This document shows positions 1-9,821 of a stretch of 64,000 nucleotides of DNA, piece by piece (the first letter of the stretch is position 1; each line of letters starts with the position of its first letter). The stretch is from Cyclospora cayetanensis (taxonomy: Eukaryota; Apicomplexa; Conoidasida; Eucoccidiorida; Eimeriidae): assembly GCF_002999335.1 (NCBI RefSeq), contig NW_020312119.1, positions 1 to 64,000 on the forward strand. Direction: 5' to 3'. A model generated the notes under the pieces. It was given only the letters and a program-made list of their open reading frames with translations, did not search any database and had not been told where the DNA came from. Both the position numbers and the translations under genes were made by a program.

Positions 1-193
1 GTTGGAGGCTGAGATGGTGTGGATGGGTGGAGTGGTGGGGGGGTGTGTGAGGTGGGGGGTGGGGGGTTGGGGGGGGGGTGTGGGGGGGGGGGGAGGGAGG
101 GTGGGGGGGGGGGGGGTGTGGTGGTGGGGGGGGGTGGGGGGGAGGGGGGGGGAGGGGGTGGGGGGGGGGGGGGTGGGGGGTTGGGGGGGGGGG

Positions 194-247
<54 letters not shown>
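1..247. repeat. G-homopolymer / G-rich low-complexity tract
   Basis: The first 247 bases are almost pure G with scattered T and A, including an unbroken G run of about 50 bases that ends at base 247. All three forward frames are open only because GGN encodes Gly, so the poly-Gly reading frames here are not evidence of coding. The tract runs directly into the first exon of the eIF4G-like gene and hides its 5' end. It could form G-quadruplexes, or it could be an assembly or sequencing artefact; the sequence alone does not decide. Confidence 0.9.
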
Positions 248-251
<4 letters not shown>

Positions 252-3200
252 CTTTCTCGCGATGCGCGGCGGGAGGAGGAGGTGGATTTTTCCACGGTGC
301 GCACGCAGCCGCGCAAGGCGGCTCCCAGGCCCCGCAGCCCGCAAGCAGAGGAGGTTGTGGATTTTTCTTTCATAAGGAGTGGAAGCGGTGCTTCTAGAAA
401 GGATTTCAAGACGGAGGGGGGGGCAGGCAGCGGCGTTATGCGCAACGGAACGTTGCAGGGAGGCAGACGTCTCGACGGCATGCCCCTGCAGCAGGCGGAG
501 GAGGAGGTGGATTTTTCAACGGCGCGCAGTGGGGGCCCCAGGAGGCCCCCCCCTAGGGAGGAAACGGAGGTCTCTTTTAGCAGCATTCGCAGCGGCATGG
601 AGCCGCAGGCGCAGCGGGTGATAGAGCCTGGTGAGTGTTTGGGGCCTAAAAGCGCGTGTGGAGGGCGATTTACTCGCTCGGCGAGGAGGGGGGCGGAGAG
701 GAAGGAGGGAGGCTTGACTGGGACGGATGTCTCGTGCAGGGGTGTGTGCAGGGGGCGCGAACGCGCTTCGCCTTCAGTGCGGGGGTGGGGGGGGGTGGCT
801 TTGGAGAGTGTAGGCTTTGCGTGACGGTCGATTTCGGGGTCAAAAGGCTCTTCATGGGGCCTTTTTGTGTGTGCAGATCGCGAGCGAGCACGCGGTCTGC
901 GTGAGCTGGTAGCGGCTGTTGTTTCGGGGGAAATCTTGCCTCCGAGCAAGCGGGAGAGCTCGACTGAGGAGGCGGTTGCTGCTCCCTCGGAGGGTCTCTC
1001 CGAGGCTAGGAGTTTGCTCAAGCAGCAGAAGGCTCAGCAGCAGCAGCACTCGACGGCAGAGGCAGCGGCAGCAGCGCCAGTGTCTGCGGCAGATGGCGAT
1101 TCCCACGTCAGAAACTCGAGCACCGTCTGTAGAAAGTCGGGGGAGTCTCGGGAGGTCTCTGCTGCCGCGGCAGCGAGAGAGCAGCAGCAGAAGGCTCAGC
1201 AGCAGCAGAAGGCTCAGCAGCAGCAGCAGAAGGCTCAGCAGGACGATGGTGACGACGTTGCAAAGGGGACCTCGCTGGAGAAAGCCAAAGCGGCGCATTC
1301 TTCGGGTGTATGTGCGAGGGGCCCCGTGGAGGGCCCTACTGCGGCGAGCAGTGAAGGAGGAACGTCAGCAGCAGCAGCACGAGCAGCAACAGCAGCAACG
1401 GCAGGCTCGCCAGTGGCGCCTGCCGCTGCCGCTGCTGCTGCGCAGTCTCCTGTAAGCCCAGCATCAGGCCTGCCTTCCACGGGAGCTGACTCCGTCGAGA
1501 AGTTTGTGCCTCGCTGGAAACGTAATGCGTGTACTGAGGGGGAGTCTGCGGCGGCGCCCAAGAGTCCCCTGAAAGAGGAAGCTGTTGTCTTGGAGCCTGT
1601 TCGACTTGCGTCTCTTAGGGGCGGGGGTGCGGGAAGTGCAGCAGCAGGAGCAGCAGCAGGAGGGGGCAGAGGCGGAGTTGGCGATAACAAATATGTGCCT
1701 CCATGTCTGCGCAAGGACGCGAGCGGCGCGGCAAAAGCCTCTCCACAGCAGCAGCAGCAAGACAGCAGCGTGGTTCGGCGTCTCCTGAGCAGCGCTGCGG
1801 CAACTCGCGAGTTAGCCGCTGCAGCAGAGGCAGTTGAGCGGAAGCAGCAGGAGATGGCAGAGGCGCGACGCCAGCAGCTGCTGGAGAAGCAGCGGCAGCA
1901 GGAGCTGAAGCAGCAGCAGCAGCAGCAGGCCTTCCGGTGCAGCGACGCTGCAGCGATGGGAGCCTTCGTGTCTCGTGCCGAGGCGTTGTTGCAGTCGGGA
2001 ACGTCTCCCAGCGCTGCGGTGGTCGAGGAGTGTCTGCGAATTCTGCCGGAGGCTGACAGAGGCTCGCTGGCTGCGCCTTTGTGCTGCGTAGCACTCGTTC
2101 TCAGAGCTGGTTTTAAGGCCAAAGACAGCGAAGAGCTTCGCAACAAGGCCCAGCCACTCGCAGTGCTCACCAAGAAATTGATAGAAGAGGCGTCGGGTGT
2201 CATTGAAGGCCCCACTCGAGCTCCTGTTCTCTTGCTGAGGCAGATTAGCCGCCTTACGAACGGTAAGAGTTTCTTTGATGAAGGCCGTTGCGATGTGTTC
2301 TTAGGAGAAGCAGCTGGCGCTGTGTGTACGGGGCCTTTCCTGAGTTGCCGCCGCTTCGCCTGCGCAGTCTCGTGGCTGTCTTCTGTAATCACTTTTTCTG
2401 GTGTATTGTCTCGGAGCTGCGAGCATCACCTGCTGCTGCCGCTTGCATGCCCGCCTTGCGTCTTGCCGAGGCTCACGTTGCGCAGGACGGCTGTTTGTGT
2501 GCGCTCCCCAGATTTGCAGTGTCCGCGCCTCTCTGCGAACGCAACGCTCATTGAGGCAGTCTTCGACTGGCTCTTGTTGGACAGGATCGTTCCGCAGGAA
2601 GACTTCGTTGCCGTAAGCGGGAAATGCCAACTCAGGGTCCACTAGACGCAATGCAGCATCGCAGAATTGCGTAGTTAGATGGGGATCTAATACTCACATT
2701 AGTAATCAGTACTCACATTAGTAATCAGCACTCACATTAGTAATCAGTACTCACATTAGTAATCAGTACTCACATTAGTAATTCATACTCACATTAGTAA
2801 TTCATACTCACATTAGTAATCAGTACTCACATTAGTAATCAGTACTCACATTAGTAATCAATACTCACATTAGTAATCAGTACTCACATTAGTAATCAAT
2901 ACTCACATTAGTAATCCACCAGTCAGAAAAAATTAGAACGATAGAGCAGAAAGGGTTCCGTATTTAGAAGCGAAAATGTAGGCTTTTGTGGAGATAAGAG
3001 GAGTGCAGGTTGTTTAGTTTTCGGAGGCGTGGCTGCCATAAACTTAGAGAGGGACCGACTGCAGGGGCACGATATTTGTCCCCTTTAGCTGCACGGAGCC
3101 TCAACGCCTTGCGTGTTTGCGCCTTTTCTCCGTTTGTTGTGTGCAGTGGCTCGAAGACTTCGAGGACAAGACCCCTGGACGCACTGCCGTGATGTTTCAG

Positions 3201-4036
3201 GTAGGTGGGAGTGTTGGCGTGTGGAGCCTGAGGCTGCGGGTGGGGAGCTGTTCTTCAGCTCGTTGCGCAGGGCGCTCTCTGTGCCCCTGGTGTATGTACA
3301 CCCCGCGGAAAAGAGACACACGGGAAAAGGTTGCTTTTTCCGTCGCGGCATTTAGGGGCCCCAGCGAAACGGCAGCTGGGATCCAAAGGCCCACGACACA
3401 TACATGGCCTTTTTTCTTGATCTAGAACGGAGTGTTTCGGATCTTACTTCCTTTTTTCTCGCGCAACTCGCAAGGCGTACTGTGTTCTGAGGCACACTTC
3501 TCTGCATGCGTTCAAGCGATTCCCTTTTCCAGGTGCTGGAAACCTTCCTATCACTGTACCTTGCGACATGTTGACGCCTCTCTCTATCTACCAACGGTGT
3601 GCTTTCTCGCAATATATATATATATATATTTGTACATGTATTTCTCAATGTATACATATTTATATCACAACCATGCCGTTGGGTTGCGTGCCTTTCGTGT
3701 GCCTGTGCAGGTCGCTTCTTGGGGCCTGTGGATTCGTGGGGAGTTGGGGCCTAAGGAGCAGTCTAGCGAGTCTGAGGTGCGTTCCTGGGAAGTTTCTTGA
3801 AGGGGGGGAGGGGGAGGAGGCGTGCAGTGCAGTGGTGCCTGCCTTTTCGCCGTTGTTGCGGGTGCTCTTTCTCCGTGGGTAAGTTCTCGGGGAAAATGCA
3901 GGGGCATTGACTCTTTTTGAAGGCGGTGCACCGTCTTTATTTCGGTTTTCCTGCGCGCCAGGAGGACGATGAAGACATTGAGGCGCTCTTCCCGAAGCGA
4001 GAAGCTGTAAAGATCAGCACGAGGCGGTTGCGCTGA
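248..4036 (+). CDS. eIF4G-like protein with C-terminal W2 domain (5' incomplete)
   Basis: Probable translation-initiation scaffold. Supported exons are (start hidden)-630, 877-2262, 3147-3200, 3711-3776 and 3962-4036; the part between 2263 and 2612 is coding at its right end (ending 2612) but its internal splicing is unresolved. Junction phases agree for the other exons. The C-terminus resembles the W2 domain of eIF4G, eIF5 and eIF2B-epsilon: AVFDWLLLDRIVPQEDF, then WLEDFEDKTPGRTAVMFQ, then an aromatic/acidic tail (WGLWIRGE, later EEDDEDIEALF). These match in order the helix, the PGK-like segment and the AA-box of mammalian eIF4G. The middle is low-complexity Gln/Ala with FVPRWKR and KYVPPCLRK boxes. 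The N-terminal exon carries four copies of an acidic VDFSxxR-type motif. No MIF4G domain is visible, so it may lie upstream or be absent. The W2 assignment is inferred from family knowledge. Confidence 0.7.
273..590 (+). repeat. Four copies of an acidic VDFS-x-x-R peptide motif
   Basis: Within the first exon of the eIF4G-like gene, decapeptides EEEVDFSTVR (273-302), EEVVDFSFIR (348-377), EEEVDFSTAR (498-527) and ETEVSFSSIR (561-590) recur in the same frame. The DNA between copies is not repeated, so peptide-level selection is more likely than recent tandem duplication. Confidence 0.75.
1021..1240 (+). repeat. CAG-type repeats encoding QQQKAQ units
   Basis: A block of CAG codons interrupted by AAGGCT, with an 18-base unit encoding QQQKAQ repeated near 1186-1240 inside exon 2 of the eIF4G-like gene. 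This is the homopolymeric amino-acid repeat style typical of Eimeria coding regions. More CAG runs lie at about 1750-1930. Confidence 0.85.
2692..2915. repeat. 19-bp minisatellite, twelve copies
   Basis: Twelve head-to-tail copies of a 19-base unit with core ACTCACATTAGTAAT and a variable four-base tail (CAGT, CAGC, TCAT or CAAT). Spacing is exactly 19 bases from 2692 to the last copy at 2901. The array lies inside the 2613-3146 intron of the eIF4G-like gene. There are no unique spacers, so it is not a CRISPR array. Confidence 0.95.
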
Positions 4037-5965
4037 AGAGGGAGTGCCACGAGGCCACAGGACCATTCGCTGCACGTTGGGTGCTGCCGCGTTGTTTTTG
4101 CGCGAATCTTCGGGAGTCTATCAGTGTTAACTTGGCGCTGGTAGCGGACTAGGGGAGGCGGAGGAAAAAGCATTCGCGGAAAGGCCGCTCACGAAAAAGA
4201 GAGACAGACAGACCGAGACAAAAGGCGAGCGACGCCAAGAGGACCCCCTCTGCAGTGTGCTCTGCATGCGTCACGTCATTTATGCTGTGACACACGCCGG
4301 CAAAGATGGGTTGAGCCGATACGGAGAGAGGCCTTTCTTCGTGGCAGTTTGAACAGGCATGCTTAGAAGCCCTTCACCCCCTCCCCCCTCGCAAACCTCC
4401 CGTTGTGAAGGGAGGCCTGCAGCTGTGTAGGAACAGTTAGCCGCTCCTCTAGGGGATCCGCTATCCCCCCCTCCCCCCCCGCAACACCTTCCCCCGTATC
4501 TCGCAGATACGGGTGTCGTTGCGTTGGCTAGGTGTTCAGCTAGCTTACATCGGAGGTGGGCCGTGAGAGATCCCTAGGGAAGCTCCAGGGGGGCCTTGTA
4601 GAAGCGGTGCTCGCGCCGCATGAGCTGCCTCGGAAGGCGCCAAGAAAATGCCGCCATAGCCACTCGTACACATCCACATGCATATACACATACACAGGCT
4701 CGTACGGCAATGCTTCCCCAGGGGCCGTTGGGCAGCTGAAAATGCTGCTCCAAGAGCGGCGGAAAACAGCTAGCCGACAAGCTATACGTGTTTTTGGCCC
4801 AACAGAGGGTCGTTTCGTTAGTTTTAACCGGTCAGGCTTGTGAGCTCGCAAGGAGCAGCAGCAGCAGGCAAGAAGCGGAGGCTGCAGACATCTGTTTCGA
4901 CGTCCTCAGTGGAGGAGGTCGAGAGGAGCCGCATAGACAGAGCGGGGGAGGTGGTGGACTGCACAAACAGCCTACGTCGAGGAGCTAGCCGCGCTGACGC
5001 TCGATTTTAAAGGGTCTTTTAGGTTTGGGGACCCCTACAAAACGATAAGTGTCAGACAATTTAGGGGTTGGTGAGACTGCACATTTCGAGGGGGTGCTGC
5101 GGGGGAAGAAGACGCCTAGATCGCGCATAGCAGCTGCCTCTAGAGGGGGTTGAATGCATGCATTCACGGAGTGCCAGAGCCTGACAGTTATGGGCGTAAG
5201 CAGCATGCTCCGGAGGGCTTTCTGCTGTGCCGCTCGAGGAGGCCTTCCTCGACGCCTGTGTGAGTTTCTGCTCGAGTTTGGCAAAGGGTTTGAGAGCGCT
5301 CTCCCTTCACAGAAGGCCAGAGTGCACTGAAACGTGAAGAAGCGACAGGCGGAGCTTGAGGGCGCTTCTCTCCAGCAGCGGCAGCACCAAGCACAAATCA
5401 AAAGCAGGCAACGCGCACGGGAGGGGCCTGCCACAACCTAGCAACCCACCAAACGGAGCCTCTTTTAAAAAGGTTTTTTCGAGAATCGAGAAGGAAGAAA
5501 AGGCAGAAGGATTCAGTTGAGTTTGTCTGCTTGCCAAGCTATTTGGCATTCCACAGGCTTGGAAGACTGCTGAGTGTGGAGGCGAGGTTGTGCGTCGTCG
5601 TCACTTGGCTGCTGCAGCTGCAGCTGCTGCTCCTCCTCCTCGGAATAGAACTCCAGCTGCTGATCCTCCAGTTTTTGCTGCTGCTGCTGCAAGGGGCATT
5701 CGTTTTCCAAGTTTTCGAGGCTCTGCGCCAAAGGCACTGGCGGAGGCAAAGAGAGCCTGTACGCACACAACACGAGCGCAGCCTTCAACAAGCAAGCTGT
5801 CGCGACGCTGATCCCTTTGCAGAGCGAGGCTAAGTGCTCCACGTTTCTTTGTAAGACTCTGAAGCGGTAGTTCTGAGGCGTGGAGTTTGCAGGCGGCCTT
5901 TCGCGCTGCCTCGCTCGGCAAGCTCCCCTGCCAGCGCCGCTCAAAAATTTGCAGACGGAGGATGT
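4037..5965. other. Spacer between convergent eIF4G-like and NUF2 genes
   Basis: The eIF4G-like gene ends at 4036 and NUF2 ends at 5966 on the opposite strand, so this is shared 3' space. It contains pyrimidine-rich stretches near 4376-4490. Minus-strand open frames at 4985-5434 and 5513-5944 have partly protein-like composition (the second includes poly-Gln and an acidic run), but I could not join either to NUF2 in a consistent splice phase or recognise a family. They could be a small separate gene. Confidence 0.5.
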
Positions 5966-8900
5966 TTAGGACCTGAGAGTCTCCAGCTGGGAAAGGTACA
6001 GACGAAAGGAGGCCCCTATCCGCTGCTGTGCTGCCTCTATGGCTTTCAAGAGTTTCGAATGCCGCTCGCGTCGACTCTGCAGGGATATCTGGAGGCGCTG
6101 CTGCTGCTGCTGCAACGCGCTGATGGCTTCCTGCAGACCTCACGCCGCAGCAACGGAGTCGCTTTGACAGGGTGTGGTAGCGTTGACAGACGAGTTTCCA
6201 CGCACATCAACACACGCCTTCTGAGAGAGCAGCAGCAGCAGCAGTCCCAGCGTCAAAGCGGCAGCAAGAGGGCAGCCGTACGACACCCCGCAGCAGCTCA
6301 CCTTTTGAGAGGGAAGAGACTCCCTAAATGTGTCTGCTTCCTCCTTGGCGAGCTGCACGCGCTGCCGCATCTCCCGGCTGAGAACTCCCCACTCCTCCTC
6401 CTCGCGCAACAGCAGCTGCTGCTGCTCTTGGTACTCTTGCTGCAGCTGCTGCAGCAGCTGCTGCAGCTGCTGCCGACGCTGCTGCAGCTCCTTCTGCGTC
6501 TTCTCGTTGGACCGCAGCTCTTGTCGCGCTGTCACGCACGGCTGAGAAAGCGCATCGCCCCCTCATCGCAATTCCAAAGAGTGCGACAGCAGGGAAACTC
6601 TGCTGTTGCACGGTGCGACGCAATCTCTCCCCTTCATTGGACAGTCAAAGCCCTGCCACTGCATGCACACGTCGCAACAGGTTGCAAGAAGAAAGAGTCT
6701 CTCCGCGTCTTAAACGCATCGCTCACCTCCAGATGGGCGGCCTTGTGGTGACTGAGAAGCTTCTCTGCTTTTAAAGCCTTCTTCAGAGCTCTCGCAAACT
6801 GCTGCTGCAGCAGCTGCTGCTGCCGCCGCTGCGCAGCGAGCTGCAACAGTCTGCCGTCTTGGCGTTGCTGCTCTTCTTGCAGCTCCAGCCGCTTGTGCTT
6901 CAACTGCCGAAGCGCACAGCACAAAAGCGCAAGTCGCGAGCTACAAGAGGAGCAGTCCTTCTGAGAGCGCGGCACTCCCTGAGCGTTCTTCGCGCATTAA
7001 AGAGCTGCGGCAGGAAGGTGCACACTTTCTCACCTTGTTTGGGCTGTGAACTATCTGATCCTTGAATTCTTCTCGCTGCTGCTGTAAGCGCGTCAGCTCC
7101 TGAGCAGCCTCTCTCAGCTCCTGCTGCAGCCGGTGCTGCTGCTTCTCCTGCAGGGCCCTCTTGTCTTGTGCACTCGTCAGTTCCACCTCGAGGGAAGACA
7201 CGGCTGCACCAGCGACAGCAAGCATGCATGCACGTATGCAGTAGTAATAGTAAGCAAGCATGCACGTATGCAGTAGTAATAGTTAGCAAGCATACAAGCT
7301 TGCATGCAACAGTAATAGTAAGCATGCATGCACGTATGCAATAGTAATAGTAAGCAAGCATGCATGCACGTATGCAATAGTAATAGTAAGCAAGCATGCA
7401 TGCACACATGCAATAAAAATAGTAAGCAAGCATGCATGCGTGCAGCAAGCATCAGCGACCATAACTTAGGTGGCGTCGAAGAAGCAGCAGCAGAAGCAAA
7501 AGCAGCAACAACAACACCCAGAAGACAATGTTTTACAGGCTTTGAGAGCCTGTTGTTCTTTGCGAAGTTTGACGGCGTGTTGGTGTTGGGCATCTCTTTC
7601 AGAGGTCATCCGCTGCAGCTGCTGCTCGGTGTGTCGCAGCTGCAAAAAAGCACAAGTATGCATTCGCTCCTGCTGCTGTTGCATCCCCAGCAACGAAAAC
7701 ACCGATTACGCATACCCCTTTCTGTCTCTTCTCTCCCTTCCCCTGCCCGCTGCAGAAGCAACACACTACCGCAGCGAAAGCACATGCATTGCAAAGGGGA
7801 GAAGACGCACGTCCTCCTCGGCGCGAGCTGCAGCGAGCTGCGTTTGCTGCAAAGCTTCTGCTAAGGATCCAGCCTCCGACTGCACGGCCTCCCTCTGCCG
7901 GAGGAAGCAGCAGAGAGCGACGCCTAGTCGCAAGACGCTTTGAGGAGTCGGGGAGAAGACGTGCGTTCTATTAAAATCCGATAGGCCCAAGACACCCCTG
8001 CAGAGGCTCCGCAAGAGACGAAAAAAGCGTCGAATCGGCGAAGGGGAAGCGAAAGACACGGGATGGCAAGAGGAGATGGAGCTGTAGCAGGAGAGGCAGT
8101 GGAGGGTCTTTTTTTGGCAGTGCACACGAGGAAAGAGGCAACACGCCAGAAACAAGGGAGTTTGGCTCTTCATACGGGCAGAGGATGCGCCAGTCGCTTG
8201 CAGTAGAACAACCCGACACAGAGGAGATAGCAGCACGGTGAAAAAGAGTGAAAAGAGCATCGCGGAAAGGAAAGTGGGGTCGTGGTGAAACTCCCTCTTC
8301 AAAATCGTAGTCTAGGGCCTAAAGGACTTACTTGGCTACCTTTTGGCAGTGTCTGAACCAACGCAGATTTCCGATCCCCTTTAGATGAGTGCGCCCCTCT
8401 AAAGTCAGAAAGGGCCGACTAAAGGGACATGCATAACACGCTGAAGAATCGAGGATGAAGCAGCCATGCGTGATGGGAGCCGCTAGCTGCAACCCTACAC
8501 CGACTCTACACAGTATGGAGTTATGGATGCAAAGAAATGGATGTATTTGTATAGACGTAGATGCGGATAACTGCATATGCACAGATGTATTAAAATGAAT
8601 AAATATTAAAATATGTAAAACGCATATAAATATATGTAAATATACAGAATATTGGTAAATATGCACATATGCACATGTAAACATGAATGTGTAGGAAGAC
8701 GAACATTGGCAAGGGAAGGGCAGCGACACTGCAAGGCACAACACATGATTAGGGCAGTGGCAGCAGCCTGAAGAGTGAAGGCTACTGATACGCGGTGCTG
8801 CTTGTTGTGTCGATGTACGAGCTCCTGTTGCATGCAGCGTATGCGAACGATGGGGTGGAGGGGGGGTGGGCGCCATGCGTTGTGGTACCCAGGAACGGTA

Positions 8901-9300
8901 AATGACGTTCAGTGCGAGTGGTTGAGATAATTTTCGAAAAGTGTGTTGCTGCGCGCCTTACCTATCGGGAGTAGGAACTTTAACGTCACCGCTCATCTCT
9001 TCTTGTCTGAGCTTTTGCGTGGAGATGCCGAGTAGCAGTTCTATGGCAACAGAAAGTAAGCCTTGCACTTCTTCTGGCTGCGGATCTTTCCATAAAGAGT
9101 CGGGGCAGTCGATACCCCTTCGCTGCAGCTCACGTTTCACTTCATCGACTGTCATCCTGCTGCTGCTGCTGCTGCTGCTGCCATGATTGTGGCTGCTGAG
9201 CCAGGGAGGTCCTAGGAGCGCAAGCGTTCCCTCACTGGCAAAAAATGAAGTTGCACGAGTTTGCCGCATGGGGGATCCTGTGTTGCCGTAGATGGAGAGA

Positions 9301-9380
<80 letters not shown>

Positions 9381-9821
9381 GAGGTGCTGCAGCTGCTGCT
9401 GCAACGTGCCCGAGAGCGGGAAGGCCGAATAGGGGGATACGTGTCTTTGGTAGGATAACAAGTTCATGTGCTGCTGCTGCTGCGGCTGTGGCTGTTGCTG
9501 GGGGGTTATGCCGCTCCCTGAAAAGGGGGCAAGCGTTGTTGCAACTGATCTGCCTCCGGGAGGCCCTCCAGATGCTGGAGTTGCCGGAGGCAGCATCCCC
9601 TGGAAGGTCTGTTGCAGTGAAGGAGACACTGGATATTCAGCGGCCGAATTGGTCGGGGGAGGAGGAAGGGCAGAAGGGACGGGGTAGAAGGCGTGCTGTT
9701 GCTGCTGCGTTTGCAGTGGCGTTAGGTCCATGGGAGCCTGGAGCAGCTGAACTTGCTGCACACTCGCCTGCTGCGCATCTTCATGCTGCTGCAGCGACTG
9801 CTGTGTAACCGGCCTAGCCAT
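5966..9821 (-). CDS. NUF2: Kinetochore protein NUF2 (Ndc80 complex subunit)
   Basis: NUF2 pairs with NDC80 through a coiled coil and binds spindle microtubules at the kinetochore. Minus-strand exons: 9821-8962, 8418-8332, 7997-7811, 7639-7537, 7203-7034, 6903-6727, 6541-6302 and 6130-5966. All seven junction phases agree, giving 662 residues. The calponin-homology-like head spans exons 1-3: VDEVKRELQRR, then PQPEEVQGLL and ELLLGI, then DFNRTHVFSPTP, which aligns with the DF...P segment of NUF2. The diagnostic segment FKDQIVHSPNKLKHKR spans the exon 5/6 junction and corresponds to human LKTKIVDSPEKLKN. The rest is Gln/Glu/Leu-rich coiled coil. The ATG at 9821 opens a Gln/Pro-rich extension of roughly 220 residues before the head. 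Human NUF2 has 464 residues, so this protein is unusually long at the N-terminus. Confidence 0.88.
7210..7452. repeat. Approximately 36-bp minisatellite rich in GCATGC
   Basis: About six and a half imperfect copies of a 32-36-base unit containing GCATGCATGCACGTATGC followed by AATAGTAATAGTAAGC, with small indels between copies. It lies in the intron between NUF2 exons 4 and 5. The Tyr/Cys-rich open frames it creates on the minus strand are by-products of the repeat. Confidence 0.9.
9295..9402. repeat. CTG/TTG tract encoding NUF2 poly-Gln
   Basis: A run of about 30 CTG or TTG triplets. On the minus strand it encodes an almost pure Gln tract in the N-terminal extension of NUF2. A second short CTG run at 9155-9181 encodes poly-Ser in the same exon. 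Confidence 0.9.

Noticed and set aside
2..397. Glycine-rich open frames over the left-edge G tract
   Set aside because: All forward frames are open because GGN lacks stops; composition is an artefact of the homopolymer.
2692..2915. Possible CRISPR array
   Set aside because: The 19-base units are directly adjacent with no unique spacers, and the genome is eukaryotic.
3600..3670. AT-dinucleotide run as a promoter
   Set aside because: It lies within an intron of the eIF4G-like gene between two in-phase exons.
5513..5944. Minus-strand frame with poly-Gln and acidic run as a ninth NUF2 exon
   Set aside because: NUF2 has an in-frame stop at 5966, and no donor-acceptor pair joins the two in phase. 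It might be a separate small gene but is not recognisable.
6900..7593. Minus-strand frames rich in Tyr, Cys and Met
   Set aside because: They arise from reading the GCATGC minisatellite; the NUF2 exons use another frame on either side and the tract is intronic.
9245..9808. Plus-strand Ala/Val- and Leu-rich frames opposite NUF2 exon 1
   Set aside because: Shadows of the CTG repeat on the non-coding strand.
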